From the NCBI RefSeq assembly GCF_018991925.1, contig NW_024744482.1, forward strand, positions 251,001-315,000: 64,000 bases of DNA. The letters run 5' to 3'. The notes below the pieces were generated by a model, which saw only the letters and a program-made list of their open reading frames with translations, had not been told where the DNA came from and did no database searches. The stretch comes from Homarus americanus. Lineage: Eukaryota; Arthropoda; Malacostraca; Decapoda; Nephropidae. The translations under genes and the position numbers were made by a program. The stretch's first letter is position 1, and the number at the start of each line of letters is the position of its first letter. Shown piece after piece: positions 23,528 to 36,372 of this stretch.

Positions 23528-24305
23528 CTAAAAGGACCTTCTTTACTTTCAGTGCCTTGCCTTACCTATAAATACAAGTGGCGAAATACGATAAAAAAAT
23601 GCACATTCATTATTACCGTGCTCTTCTCTCGACATCCACGACCCTCATCCCTCAGGAGTACCAAAGACTCTCCTGACGAAGCTGAGACCAACAGGTGCTC
23701 CCTTCCCCCTTTTGTGTGGCGACTATGATTGCTAGTTTCACCTCTTCATTCAACTCTCTAAACCTCCTCTTCCTCCTCCTACTGACGGTCTTTACTTCTG
23801 CAGCGTCACATGCCTCAAAGTCCTCTCCTCTCCTCCTCCTCCTCTTCATCCCTCTTGAAAGTGGCGGTCATACCCACTTGGCGATTCATTCACCTATTCA
23901 TCTACCCACCTAACCACACACTTTCCCCCTCCCCTCTACCACACATACCACATAACACAACCATCTACCTACTTGTTCCCCCTATGAGAAGCTATTTACC
24001 CATCCACCTCTCCATCAACAAGGGCTCATCCATTTAAAAACCCTCCTACACACTTAGTTACGTATCCATTTCCCTACTAATTCACCTACCTACATACCTA
24101 TTTATCTTCCATCCTCCTACTTCTCCCCCTACCAAAATACCTACCTCCTTCCCTCTTTCCCTACCTAGCCACCTCGTTCCTTTCTCCCTTTCGCACACCT
24201 AACTTATTTAGACTGGTCTTTTAAGTGCGAAAATCACCTTTATCAAGAGGAAGTTGGATTATTATTATTAAAGTCTAATTTACAGGCAATTTACTACTAT
24301 GGGTG

Positions 24306-24307
<2 letters not shown>

Positions 24308-24361
<54 letters not shown>
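24308..24361. repeat. (CT)n microsatellite
   Basis: A pure CT run. The preceding 23530-24300 is pyrimidine-rich single-copy DNA without a gene. Confidence 0.95.
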
Positions 24362-24362
<1 letters not shown>

Positions 24363-24482
24363 CCCCTAGGCTTCATCCAAAATGTTGTCATCTGCCGAGG
24401 CTACCAAATACGGCATCCCCACGTACGAGCGACAAACTCTACCGTAGTGGTGTAGGTCAAGCTCTCACGCCTCGTCCCCCCT

Positions 24483-24622
24483 GCCACAACAACCACTACC
24501 ACAATCACCACTACCACAATCACCATCACCACAATCACCATCACATCAATCACTATCATCATCATTAGTGAGAAGATTATTGTCACTGTCACCACCAAAA
24601 TAAATCACAAACATTACCATCA

Positions 24623-24662
<40 letters not shown>

Positions 24663-24665
24663 ACA
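24483..24665. repeat. CAC/CAT-rich array and (AC)n run
   Basis: ACCACAATCACC units of about 12-15 bp, then an AC run at 24625-24660. Confidence 0.85.
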
Positions 24666-25041
24666 CACATCAAAATACAAGTGGTGATGAACTGCCTGCT
24701 GGGGGGTAACTATGTCAGAGTACAGTAACAGGTTCCTACTGTAACAGGTTCTTGTACTGGAGAGGTCGTTGACAACAGGTTACAGAGTAAGTGTCCAACA
24801 CCCCCCTACCACCACCAAAAACAACAACAACAACAGCAACACTATCTACCATAACAAAAACAACAATAACAATACTTCAACCACCACCACCACCACCACC
24901 ACCACACGCCTTAGGCTCCTCCTCACACCTGCAACATCCTCATCTCATCTCACGTTCTCAGGTTAATTTGATGACACTGTTCCTCACCTTCCCTCGCTTG
25001 CCTCAGGTGATTCATACCCTACTTTCTTACACACACACCTG

Positions 25042-25058
25042 AGAGAGAGAGAGAGAGG

Positions 25059-25104
<46 letters not shown>
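25042..25104. repeat. (GA)n-(GACA)n compound array
   Basis: A GA run changes to about eleven GACA units. Confidence 0.93.
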
Positions 25105-25105
<1 letters not shown>

Positions 25106-25581
25106 TAACCATAGAAAAAAATCACCCCAGAAAAACAATTCAATCGATGAACTAAAAAACAAAAAAACAAAATCATTCCGATGTATGTCGATGTTGGTCT
25201 GTCGTGATAAACTCCAACACCTTATTGTAAACATTGGGAGCAGCGGGGGTCATACACAGGGCTGGTGGGTGAGGTGCCTTGGTCACTGTTTATTATGGAT
25301 GAGATGACCTTTGGTGTGTGTGAGTGTGTGTGTGTAGACGTGCAGAAGTACACTATGTGGGTGTATATTTATAATAGGTTGCGTGAGGCTTGTATAATGC
25401 AGCTGTGTGTGTGTGTTTGTGTGTGTGTGTCCAAGATCCCTATATGGGCACGTATGGGCAAGGCATATAGGAGTAGAGAGATAGGAAGAATAATTATGGG
25501 TGTTGGGAGGGAGGGGGGTGGGGGGAAGCTGCATTGTAAATTAGAATGGGTGTGTCTGTACCTGTGTGAGCAATGGTATGA

Positions 25582-25585
<4 letters not shown>

Positions 25586-25633
<48 letters not shown>
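25586..25633. repeat. (GA)n microsatellite
   Basis: A pure GA run. Confidence 0.95.
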
Positions 25634-25635
<2 letters not shown>

Positions 25636-25809
25636 GTGTGGCGGGTGAGAAGGAAATACCTAACAGCGGTGCAAGTCATGGGGTGAACGAAGGTGGGTGA
25701 TTGTCTTAACGTTGTTCATCACTGCCCCTCACCCTGCACGTACCCCCTCCCCCCCCTCACTTCTCCCTCTCTCTACCTCCCCTCACCCTATCTTAGTCTT
25801 AAGGGGTTA

Positions 25810-25985
25810 CCACCTCTTCTCCCTCTTCCCTATCATCATTATCATCTCCTCCACCTCTTCTCCCTCTTCCCTATCATCATTATCATCTCCTCCACCTCTT
25901 CTCCCTCTTCCCTATCTCCATCATCATCTCCTCCATCTCTTCTCCCTCTTCCCTATCATCATCATCTCCTCCTCTTTACCTCCCA
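25810..25985. repeat. ~41-bp pyrimidine minisatellite, ~4 units
   Basis: Units of CACCTCTTCTCCCTCTTCCC then TATCATCATTATCATCTCCTC. Confidence 0.88.
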
Positions 25986-26139
25986 TCGTAACGTCTGATT
26001 CTAAACTCGATCTTATGTCTGAATTAACCCGCCTGACCTTCTGACGAGTATATCACAAAGAGAGAGAGAGAGAGAGAGGTCGTCATTTAAGCCCGCACCT
26101 TTTTTGAGCACTGTTATTAATCCCCATCTAGACGTCACC

Positions 26140-26340
26140 TGAACTCTACAATGAACACCACCTGAGTATATTTACCTGAGATAATAAGAACCGGGACTTG
26201 GAATACCAGCTGAACACCACCTGAACACAAACAGGGCACCACATTGAAAGGGGACACATTAATTGAACTCCTCGTGAACACCACCTGAACACCACCTGAG
26301 CACCAATTGAACACGTGTCTCACCACCTGAACACCAGTAC
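26140..26340. repeat. Degenerate (GAACACCACCT)n array
   Basis: The 11-mer GAACACCACCT and variants recur about nine times, clustered and interrupted. Confidence 0.75.
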
Positions 26341-26409
26341 AGCTAGTCACCAAAACATGACTAGCCGAAAAATAATCCCAACGATACTTTTTCCAAAATA
26401 TTACCCATC

Positions 26410-26416
<7 letters not shown>

Positions 26417-26462
<46 letters not shown>
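26417..26462. repeat. (CT)n microsatellite
   Basis: A pure CT run. AT-rich single-copy DNA with many TTAATT motifs follows to 26800. Confidence 0.95.
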
Positions 26463-26464
<2 letters not shown>

Positions 26465-26814
26465 GCTGTCGTGTCGAGTCAACCAACCAATATGACTGAC
26501 TCGTTAGCTGCACCAAAGGACTGACTAACGAGCAAATAACTCAGTAAATACCTCATTGGCTGCCGTAAAAGACCTAACAACAAAATTAATTAGTAAATAA
26601 ATCACTTTTAGGGAGCGTTAAATTCCCTTATTAGCAAATTAATTCCTTAGTATACCTGCCGGGGCCTTTAAATGCCTCGTTAAACAACTCATTAATTAAT
26701 TCATGGTTAAATGGGGACACTCATGGCACCCAATAGTTAGCTGATTAGTTATATATAATTTTTCTTTAGGTGTGAGGTATCGGCCATTATTGATGGAGTG
26801 AAAAAGTACTAAAT

Positions 26815-27020
26815 GTGAAGGTACGGTAATTAATTGTGAAGGTACGGTAATTAATTGTGAATGTATGGTAATTAATTGTGAAGGTATGGTAATTAATAGT
26901 CAAAGTATGATGATTAATTGTGAAGGTATGGTAATTAATTGTGAAAGTATGATGATTAATTGTGAAGGTATGGTAATTAATTGTGAAAGTATGATGATTA
27001 ATTGTGAAAGTTTAATACTC
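26815..27020. repeat. 21-bp AT-rich minisatellite (TGTGAAGGTACGGTAATTAAT)
   Basis: About ten units; the middle alternates between GGTATGGTAATTAAT and AGTATGATGATTAAT, giving 42-bp higher-order pairs. Confidence 0.92.
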
Positions 27021-27440
27021 AGTTAAGATCGAAAGATAATTAGTTGTGAACGTGTGGTTATTACTTACGGACGTGTGTGTGTGTGTGTGTGTTGACTTAT
27101 TCCATTTTTCACCCTCTCTGTCTACGTATATCTATCTCCTTATCTCCCTTTTCCTGTTCCTCTTTCTTACGCCCTTCCCACCTCCCGCTTCGTCCCTTAA
27201 CTAGACACAGTCGGCTCAGCGAGTGGTGTGGCCGCCTGCTGTACGGGAGCTTGTCGCTAAATTACCCACCCAGGTAACTCTCGAGACGCGCTCACCAGGT
27301 GCTCAGATCACAGGTGTGTAATACCCTATGGCGAAGGTGTGTGTGTGTGTGTGTGTGTCCCACTAGAATTTCAGACTAGTTATAGGAGACGCAGGTAAGA
27401 TAAGGTCATTAACCTACACCCAAACCAAACCATACTTAAT

Positions 27441-27472
27441 CTAAACTAACCTAACCTAACCTAACCTAACCT
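27441..27472 (-). repeat. Telomere-like (CCTAA)n run
   Basis: About six CCTAA pentamers, then CCTGTCC and a C-run. Confidence 0.8.
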
Positions 27473-27643
27473 GTCCTCCCCCCCCCCCTAAGACAAGGTT
27501 GACTAGGTACTAAGATTCAGGTCCTACCGTTGTCTGACCTGAGATAAACCCCTTAATCTGATCTTGGTGCCGCGGGCTAACTAACTGACTGTAAACACTG
27601 ATTGCATGAGCTTTACAATGTTTGTCTTGGGCTCCCCACGTTT

Positions 27644-27645
<2 letters not shown>

Positions 27646-27729
<84 letters not shown>
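27646..27729. repeat. (GA)n microsatellite, 84 bp
   Basis: A pure GA run. Confidence 0.97.
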
Positions 27730-27731
<2 letters not shown>

Positions 27732-27844
27732 TACTTTCTAAACTGAGGTGACAGCGTTCCACCATCAATACTCTATAATAAAAAAACCCAGCACAAACCC
27801 AGATATAAGACTAATGAAACCGAGTATAAAAGTAAAGGATCACT

Positions 27845-27990
27845 CGTTAAGTAAGATCGTTAAGTAACCTCGTTAAGTAACCTCGTTAAGTATTCTCGTT
27901 AAGTAACCTTATTAAGCTCATTAAATAACATCATTAAATAACATCATTAAATAACCTCATTAAGTAACCTCGTTAAGTAACCTCGTTAAT
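27845..27990. repeat. 13-bp minisatellite (CGTTAAGTAACCT)
   Basis: About eleven units, with CATTAAATAACAT variants in the centre. Each unit contains TTAAGTAACCT, weakly palindromic with its neighbour. Confidence 0.9.
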
Positions 27991-28085
27991 TAAGTTCATT
28001 CGTTAAACAGCTCGACGATGCACTAAACGAACTTATCTTCTCCGGCTAGATTATACTATACGGTCATGCAATTATTGTCAGTGCA

Positions 28086-28107
28086 GGTTAGGTTAGGTTA
28101 GGTTAAG
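28086..28107 (+). repeat. Telomere-like (TTAGG)n run
   Basis: About four TTAGG pentamers, in opposite orientation to the run at 27.4 kb. Confidence 0.75.
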
Positions 28108-28399
28108 TGTCTTTATGTAAGGCTGAGGAGATTAAATTATTAGTAATCAGGATTTTTTTTCTCACTCGTTTATTCCTTGATGTCTTTCTCTCTCTCTCTC
28201 TCTCTCTCTCACTCTGGTTATCACATTTCTTTATTTACCCATTTATTCATTTTCACTAACTCACCCCTTATCATATTTATGCATCCTTTTCTATCTCTGT
28301 TTTTTTTATTCTTTCTCTCATCCCCTAATTTATTATCTCTATCTCTCTCTACGCGTTTAAAAAATCCCCTGCCCAAGTCCGTGGGTATTAACAACTAAT

Positions 28400-29072
28400 T
28401 TGCATATATGATGTCTATTCCCATCACTTATTTCTTCCATCAATCTTTTTCCTCTTCAATCAACCACTCCTTATTTTTTGTTCTTTTATTTACCAATTTC
28501 AATCCTTCGTAATTCTTTCATTTCTTCCCTTTTTTGTTACAAGTCTTCAATTTACAACTTCACAAAAAAATTCGAAAATTCTGTACAATTATGTAACTTT
28601 TATCCAAACCTGGTAGAGTCTTAACTTAATTATGATGCCATTTTGATTAGTGTTTTAATTATATTAGTTTAAATCAGTTTGTTTAAGTTCGATTTGGTAT
28701 CTTTGCTTACGAGAAAAATGTCAAACTTACGAACTTTTGAGAATAAGTTCCCGGATATTTCACCATAGAAAAGTTATCATGGTTATCTATGAAAGGTTTC
28801 TGAAGGTCAGAAAACCTTAAGTATAAAAGTTGTTCTTGAGTCACGTAGAAAATGAAGCTACATGGATTGCCTCTACCAAGATCTGACAACAATCAAGTTT
28901 CAGAAAATATAGGTAAATGTGTCATAATAAGCTTGTAGGGTCGAGGTAGACGGCCCCCAACACGCGCTATACAGACTTAATGCCATTATACACGGATAGG
29001 ATAAAGGCTCTTAACTACATTAACCTTCAATACATTAACCAGATTATATACACTTAAAGTTGTACGACTCTA

Positions 29073-29106
<34 letters not shown>

Positions 29107-30025
29107 CATAAAAAATCCTGTAGATGTAGTAATTATCAACACCCATTGTTTAGTGTCTTGGGGCCAGAAGCTATACTGTTAACTTGCCCACAAAAAGTAT
29201 CTCTACGGAGATGGTCGATGAATTTCAGAACGAACACTGCGACCCCTGTTATCTCGGTAGTGTTGTCAAAAACCTTCGTCCGTTGTGTCATATTGTCTCA
29301 CACTTAAATCGTAATGATACTTTTTGGAGCGAGTGTACCAAGCAATGTTGGAAAATGCCTGTTGTTATTATCTGAACTGAGTAAACCAAGAAAAGATATA
29401 CAAGTTTGTATTTAATGTGTGATGGACGGAAAGGTGATTTTCCTGTTCAAAGGCGAAGGAAAGTGTTGGCTTATTAAGAAGGAAATAATGTGTGGCAAAA
29501 GACAACATTCATTATCTTACTCAAAGTTATTTTTAAATGTGATAAACAAATCATTATCTTGTTTGTAAGGAACACTGATAAATGCAAAGAAAAGTAAAAG
29601 AGCTACATTTATATTAATCCTTATGAACAAAATTACTACTACACTTCTAAACATATTATTAACGAAATTAACTGAAAAAAATACTTTCCTAAAATTCATA
29701 AACAAGAGAAAAAAAAATATTAAGTTGTATTTCATGAAACAGACTAACCAAAGTCAGCTCTACAACAGGTGGTCAACAAATTAAACTTAAAAAGATGCAT
29801 TTTTTAATCACCCTGTAGTCATCAAGCTGGTCATTAACGTTACAGCTGCCAATTATTGTCATAATCGTGATAATCCAACAAGCTAGCTTCGTGTTGCAGG
29901 GGATATCGCCGTAATTAATCATGAACAGCAGTATTCATTAGAGTACGTCACTCACATGGTTCAACATACTCGGCAAAACCTGGAAAAAGTTCACATTTTA
30001 AGAAGTAAGCGCTGGAGGTAGGAAA
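28400..30025. other. AT-rich single-copy stretch with no recognised gene
   Basis: About 1.6 kb with no repeat above 20 bp. A 63-codon frame at 29184-29375 has normal composition, including several Cys, but I do not recognise it. Confidence 0.4.
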
Positions 30026-30029
30026 TTTA

Positions 30030-30094
<65 letters not shown>
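30030..30094. repeat. (GT)n-(GA)n compound microsatellite
   Basis: A GT run passes directly into a GA run. Confidence 0.95.
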
Positions 30095-30097
<3 letters not shown>

Positions 30098-30254
30098 TTC
30101 AATCAAAAATTTCAAAACCCCGAACTCAACAAAACTAAAGCTGACAGGAATAAAACAAAAAATAAATAATAAACTTCGACAAAATAAACAAGACAAAAAA
30201 TGCAAATAAAATACAATATCAAACGCCGTATTAAACAGGACTTAAAACACAACA

Positions 30255-30392
30255 CGTACTCTAAGCTAATCCAAGGATATACACAGCACGTACTCTAAGC
30301 TAATCCAAGGATATACACAGCACGTACTCTAAGCTAATCCAAGGATATACACAGCACGTACTCTAAGCAAATCCTACACAGCACGTACTCAA
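30255..30392. repeat. 34-bp minisatellite, ~4 units
   Basis: Units of CAGCACGTACTCTAAGCTAA then TCCAAGGATATACA, nearly identical; the last unit is shortened. Confidence 0.95.
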
Positions 30393-30399
30393 GGCAACA

Positions 30400-32027
30400 C
30401 TGTATACTAACAAGGAGTTTATACAAGGAGAAACAGGAAAATATTGACCCCGGTGATATTCCAGAATTTGGGAGGCGAAGCTAAACCTCTCAATTCCCAG
30501 GTAATATTCCTTCCTTTGTTTACACACCTGTGGCAGATGGTTCAACAACACACACCTGCAATAAATGACTCAACAACAACACACCTACAATAAATGAGGC
30601 AACGATCAGGATTAAACAAACGACTGAGGAGAAAAAAAATTACAATCAAGTTACTTTTTTCCCCAACTATGATGAGTATAAAAACAAAGGCAAAATAGAA
30701 TGAGGAAGATAATGAGAGGTAGATGGTATGATAGCAGACGTTCCTCGTGGTCCTGCCTGCAACATGGACACGTGACCAGCTTCTTGAATGTCCCCTCACG
30801 TCGCTCATATATAATTTGAATCTATTTTATTTGACGGAAGACTCCTACAAGGCCACCCAACACGCAGCTCGCTCCCCCCTGTCCAATAGTATCTGTCTCA
30901 TACGTCTTGTTGTGCCGCCCGAGATGATAGCGGCGGCAGAGTATCGTCGTGATCGGCTGTAACTCCCACTTCACCTTCACCCACCTGTATCCCCCACCCA
31001 CACGTACACTCCTACAGACATATGCACAGCCACCCACATGCACGCCCATTACAGCCTCGCCCACAACCTCACCCACATCCAGCTCAGCATTTTTAACTCT
31101 TCTCTACGACTCCTCATGATAGACGTCGTGATAACCAACCAATACTCTTGAGTCATTAAGACTTGGCCAACAGTTCAAGGATGATGTCGACCAACACCTC
31201 TTATCGCCCCCACACAAGTTCAGAACGTGATCATGGAGCTGTTTATGGAGGCGTCAGAATACATTAAGCCACCCTCTTATACAGCCCAAACAAAGAAACA
31301 AAAAAACAAAACAAAACCACCAATAAAATAATACATCTGAGCATGAAGGCATCAACATGCAGTGGAGTATTGTGTCATGCACTGATCAGAAAGCCTTCGA
31401 ATAATTTATCATTTTAAAGCCATGAACAGAGTAATCAGACTACACATAGTCGCGACCCAACCAACCGAAGAAATTCCATTAAGATGCTCGCCCATGAGAG
31501 ACTCCCCGCCAGGAGGAAGCTTAGAGGCGCCCGCGTCCCTGACGAGGCCACCAAACACAGCTCATTACATAACAGCTTAGGAAGTCCAATTAGCTGCGGC
31601 CCCCCAGTGGACGCCGCCACCTGCCCCTCCCATGTGTTAATATGAACGAGTTGGGCTCAAGCTGGGGACCTGCGGTACGCCATCATCCATTTTTACGAGA
31701 CTTTGAAAGGATTGGTTCCTTGTTATCACCGCGGAGATGTGGTTTATTGTGACATTAACCCTTGATCACGTGCGGCCATCATACCTGCCGAACACTGTCC
31801 ACATGACGAGCGAAATGCATACAAGAACATGACAGCAGATATGAAGAAAAAGGTGAGACACAAAGCGAAAATGACCGGAGATGAGAATAATTAAATGAAA
31901 GACAAAAGCAGAATAAACGAGACAAAGAGAAAGAAGAGTTGGTGATATTACAATTCTTTCCGCCTCAATCCTTAATGAGATATTTGTAATAACTTTAGGC
32001 GTATGTGTGTGTTAACGACATGAGTAA

Positions 32028-32030
<3 letters not shown>
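30400..32030. other. Single-copy stretch, no recognised gene, GC-rich block at 31430-31640
   Basis: Mostly AT-rich, with a GC-rich non-repetitive block at 31430-31640 containing CCAATTAGCTG and several CpGs. An AC run closes the stretch at 32032-32068. Confidence 0.4.
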
Positions 32031-32073
<43 letters not shown>

Positions 32074-32599
32074 AGACTCTTGTATGATATATTCTCATTG
32101 AGAGTGAGAACTGACACATAGACATAGATAGACAGATAGAGATACATGCATAGATAGATCGATCAATCAATCAATCAACCAATCAATCAAAGCACCATCT
32201 TCCTATCTGAGGGTTGGCAACCACAGTCCTCCACTATAAACGTTCTGGGGATGTTTTTTTTTACCAATCCTCTTAGATTTGAAGTCTCTGGGGATGCAGT
32301 TTTTAATTTCATTCATCCATCACAATCTCTGCCTTCCCCTAGTCCCTCCTACCCTCACCCTTGCCATTTGTCACGCTGCAATTAATTTAGATCTAAGAAT
32401 TGTAATACTTCCTCCCCTCGCGTCCCATAACCTCCCCTCCCCTCGCGTCCCATATCCTCCCCTCTCCTCCCCACCTTCACATAGTAAAATACTGGATCAC
32501 CTGAACATTAGCTCCCAATATCGTTTTCTACCATAAATTTTCATCTTCCTAACGCTAACGTAACCTAAAGTAACCTAACCTATCCAAAGAGATGACGCA

Positions 32600-32870
32600 G
32601 AGGTTAAGAGATGAGGGGGATGGAAGAGAGGGGAGGATGAGAGGTAAGGGGTGGGAAGGGTGAGAGGTGAGGAAGAAGGAAGGGTGAGAAGTGAGGTAGG
32701 GGCATAATGAGGAGAGAGGAGAGGGGTAGGGGGAGGGTGAGAAGTGAGGTAGGGGCATAATGAGGAAAGGGGAGAGGGGTAGGGGGAGGGGTAAGGGTTA
32801 GGGGTAAGGGAGAGGGGTAAGGGGGGAGGTAAGGGGTGAGAGTGAGGGGTAAAGGGGGGGAGAGGTAGTA
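32600..32870. repeat. G-rich minisatellite (GGGGTAAGGGG / GGTGAGAAGTGAGGTAGGGG)
   Basis: Imperfect units contain three- to five-G runs at close spacing across 270 bp on the plus strand. Confidence 0.85.
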
Positions 32871-33215
32871 CAGTACCTTTACCTGAACCGTTAATAAACT
32901 CTTGGGTTGGGACACGCCGAGCTACACCACTTGGCAGACTGACTGACTGAAAAATTAACTGACTGACACTGACTAATTGACTGACTGAATGAAAAACTGA
33001 CTGACTGCACGACTGGCACGACACACACACACACACGTACTTATAAATATTGTAATAAAAAAATGTTAACATGAGGTAATCCTAGCTGGCAGTTTCTACA
33101 GGTAATATATAGACCATATCAGGATGTAGGTAAGAGAAGGTATCTTTAAGGGGCCATAAAAAACGTGTGTGCGTTGTGATAAGCCTGAGGTACTCTATAG
33201 CTTCCTACAGCCAGT

Positions 33216-33220
<5 letters not shown>

Positions 33221-33278
<58 letters not shown>

Positions 33279-33302
33279 ACACACACACACACACACACAC
33301 TC
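33221..33302. repeat. (CT)n-(AC)n compound microsatellite
   Basis: A 55-bp CT run passes into an AC run. CT-rich DNA follows to about 33560. Confidence 0.95.
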
Positions 33303-33768
33303 ACATGTTCTTCTCTCGTATTTTTTTCCTTTTTTCTCGTTTATTTCCTCATCTCTTTTGTATCCTTTCGTACTTCCTCCCTCGTCTTCGTCTTTACCTC
33401 CTTCCTTACCAAACTTCCTCACCTTCGTTTTCGTCTTCCTCCCTCACCTCCTCTTCACCTCATTTATCATTTCCTTCCACGGCCACTTTGTCATTTCCTT
33501 TCCATATTTCCCTTCTGGCCCCTCTCACCCATCCCACCGCGTCATTACCCATCCCCCACAACTTCCTACCTACTTTCTCGCCGCCTCACACGCGTCCACA
33601 ATACATCACAACGCGGCACCTCACCGTAACAAGGCATTCAGACCCATTAAGTACACGTATGGGGGATAATCTTGTAGAAACTCAGTTATTATCTTAACCT
33701 TTCTCTCAATTCTTCATTCCATAGGTGATGGTTGTAAACGCCAGGCGAAGTCGATTGCTTGTGCTGAC

Positions 33769-33769
<1 letters not shown>

Positions 33770-33814
<45 letters not shown>
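33770..33814. repeat. (GT)n microsatellite
   Basis: A pure GT run. DNA from 33815 to 34690 is single copy with a 14-bp C-run near 34002; no gene is seen. Confidence 0.95.
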
Positions 33815-33817
<3 letters not shown>

Positions 33818-34696
33818 TAATGCGGGGTCTACGAGCGTTCAAGTCCCCATGATCAGTCAAGTAGCTGCATGAGTGATAATGGCCTCGACCATCAAGCCTC
33901 ACACACCCATTACTGCAGAGTCCTAGATAACCCATCTCTGTACACGCCCAGCGACCCCATGACTCGACACTCTAAGGCTGAAGCTAATGTTTGCATCATA
34001 ACCCCCCCCCCCCCAAAAGGACAAAAAGGACAAAAACAAGGAAAAATAGCATATGGGGGAGCGTAGAGCATTATGGCGAAGGTAATTCTATATAACATAA
34101 ACTAAATCATGTGTTGTAGTGTAGGTAGCAAGAAGGAGAGACGTAGGTGAGTAATAATTAACATTCAGCGTGAGGACAGAGTGATGGTGACAGTGGAGGG
34201 AAGAACGTATGATAGTGTAACGTTCTACTATTTCCTGCACGTTCAGTTATGCATACTGATGTCTTCCTGGAAAAGTGGAGATGACCTGTTCCCCGATACG
34301 ACATGAATACCACCTATCAGGGAAAGACAAGAGGCTGGGACACTCGTCAGGACACTCCCGTCATTCTACCTGGAAAGACCACTTACATCGTGTGGGTTTT
34401 TCGACGTTGTTGTGGTAAACATCTCCACATTACTTACATAGATTATATTGACTGATGTTCTGACGCTATTTTTGCTGTACTCCTTCGTCAGATAGTTACT
34501 AAAAACATCAAAACAACGAGTACAAGTTTCCCACTCTAATGAAACTAAATTATTGTGATAACCAATCAACTTTTCCAGGAATAACTCTCAAAGACTAATG
34601 CTAACCCTACTCGCCTGTCTTCAAAACTCCTTCCAACACACCAACACTAAAACCGACTTCAAATGCCAATAAAAACACCAAGAAAACTCACATCTA

Positions 34697-34813
34697 TACA
34701 CAGGGTGTCTCAAAAAAATGTATACACAATGCCTTACATATAATAGCAGATATTCATGAAGACTTATATTAGAAAAGAAACATAGTGTATACATTCTTCT
34801 GAGACACCTTGTA
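34697..34813. mobile_element. Short mariner-like MITE
   Basis: The left end CAGGGTGTCTC (34701) continues to AATGTATACAC (34718-34728). The mirror image GTGTATACATT (34784-34794) and GAGACACC (34801-34808) closes the element. The inverted repeats are about 30 bp with a few mismatches, around a ~50-bp core, and both ends sit at TATAC. Mariner ends commonly read CAGGGTGT. There is no coding capacity. Confidence 0.75.
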
Positions 34814-34870
34814 TACCTCGTACAGGAAGCCCACGCTGGCTTGTCCTTCGTGAGGGTTACAAGCTAAGAG

Positions 34871-34872
<2 letters not shown>

Positions 34873-34923
<51 letters not shown>

Positions 34924-35049
34924 ACACTTATGCTGGGAACAAGTAATATGATGACTACTGAGTGTGTTCCTATTGCATACTAGGGACATGACTCTCTCTC
35001 TCTCTCTCTCTCTCATTTTCTCCCTGTATAATTTTTGTCTATATTAGCC

Positions 35050-35094
<45 letters not shown>
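34873..35094. repeat. (AC)n, (CT)n and (CTAT)n microsatellites
   Basis: AC at 34873-34921, CT at 34992-35013 and CTAT at 35051-35094. Confidence 0.95.
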
Positions 35095-35199
35095 TAGTGG
35101 GCTTATGTTTTTCTACGTGTTTATATGTGTTTGTATGTGTATATGTGTATGTGTATGCACGTGTAAGACGATGTATTAGAAGGTCGAGAGCAAGGTGCC

Positions 35200-35201
35200 A
35201 G

Positions 35202-35237
<36 letters not shown>
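35200..35237. repeat. (GT)n microsatellite
   Basis: A pure GT run. Confidence 0.95.
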
Positions 35238-35239
<2 letters not shown>

Positions 35240-35466
35240 TAGAGGTCGTAATCACAGCGCCAGCTTTGTGTTGAGGTTCAGTGCCACGGGTGCCATTGTC
35301 TTGTGAGTAATGCTTAAAGCGGTGACATTTGCCAAGAGTGTGATTTTAATGCCACACCGTGACCTACATAGACACACAGTCAGACGTCAAGGTTTACTGA
35401 CACAGACAAATTAAGGTGATGATATTTAGACACGCATACACACACGATACAGAGATTAAAAAGAAA

Positions 35467-35525
35467 GTATGTATGTATGTATGTATGTATGTATGTATGT
35501 ATGTATGTATGTATGTATGTATGTA
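35467..35525. repeat. (GTAT)n tetranucleotide array
   Basis: About fourteen GTAT units. AT-rich DNA with AATAACAAA low complexity follows to 35930; no gene is seen to 36370. Confidence 0.95.
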
Positions 35526-36372
35526 GAATATTTCTCCAGCTTAACACTAAATAAAAGTCAAAGGTAACTTATAATAACACACCCAGAAAGTACCGCAAGT
35601 TTATGGCACTTTCCAAACAAGGCGTCCAGGGAAGTCATTATGGCACTGCTCAAGGTAACTTTCTTTTATAATTAACTTTGTAAATGTATAAATTATGTTT
35701 TTTTTATGTATTCTTAAATTTGTTTCCTATAAGTATGTGCATTTCCTGTATATGTATAACAATAACAAAATAATACCAAAATAATAACAATAATAAATTA
35801 TACCACAAAATAAATAATAACAAAATCCAAAAAATTACCATAATAACAAAAACTAAATAATATTAAATAACAAAAATAACAAAAATAACGAACAAAATAT
35901 TACCCCAAATACGTGATAATAATGAAGAGGGTTTCTCACCACCTCTACCCCCTGAGCTCAGTGTCATACCCTCTGGTTCACGATGCTTACATAAAACCAG
36001 ACACTCTTGACGTCAGCAACCTCTCAATTTTTAGGGGTAAATAATAAAAGGTTGTTGCGAAGCTCTCCTAAAATCTTGGAAAACAAAATCTTCTTCTTCT
36101 TTTGTTATATTAATATCAATATGTTCTTTAATATTATTATTACTACAATTAAAAGTATCTTTATTATTATTATTTACCCGTCATAAAACCTTTTAATATA
36201 AGCTCAATGTCCCTGAACTAGAAACATGTTTGAGGAGAGAATGAAAGGTGATACGAATTCGTGATTAAACCAGATGGAGCGATATCGTTGTGTTTGTTGT
36301 AGACGTTTTCTTTGGCTGTTTGTTTGAGATTATTCTTGTCATGTCTACTCAGTATAAGGTGAAGGTTAATGT

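Noticed and set aside
23652..23849. Arg-rich minus-strand exon
   Set aside because: The composition is partly explained by CTCCTC repeats; no splice sites or known domain.
29184..29375. 63-codon frame as a small gene
   Set aside because: Normal composition but no signal peptide, domain, promoter or splice support.
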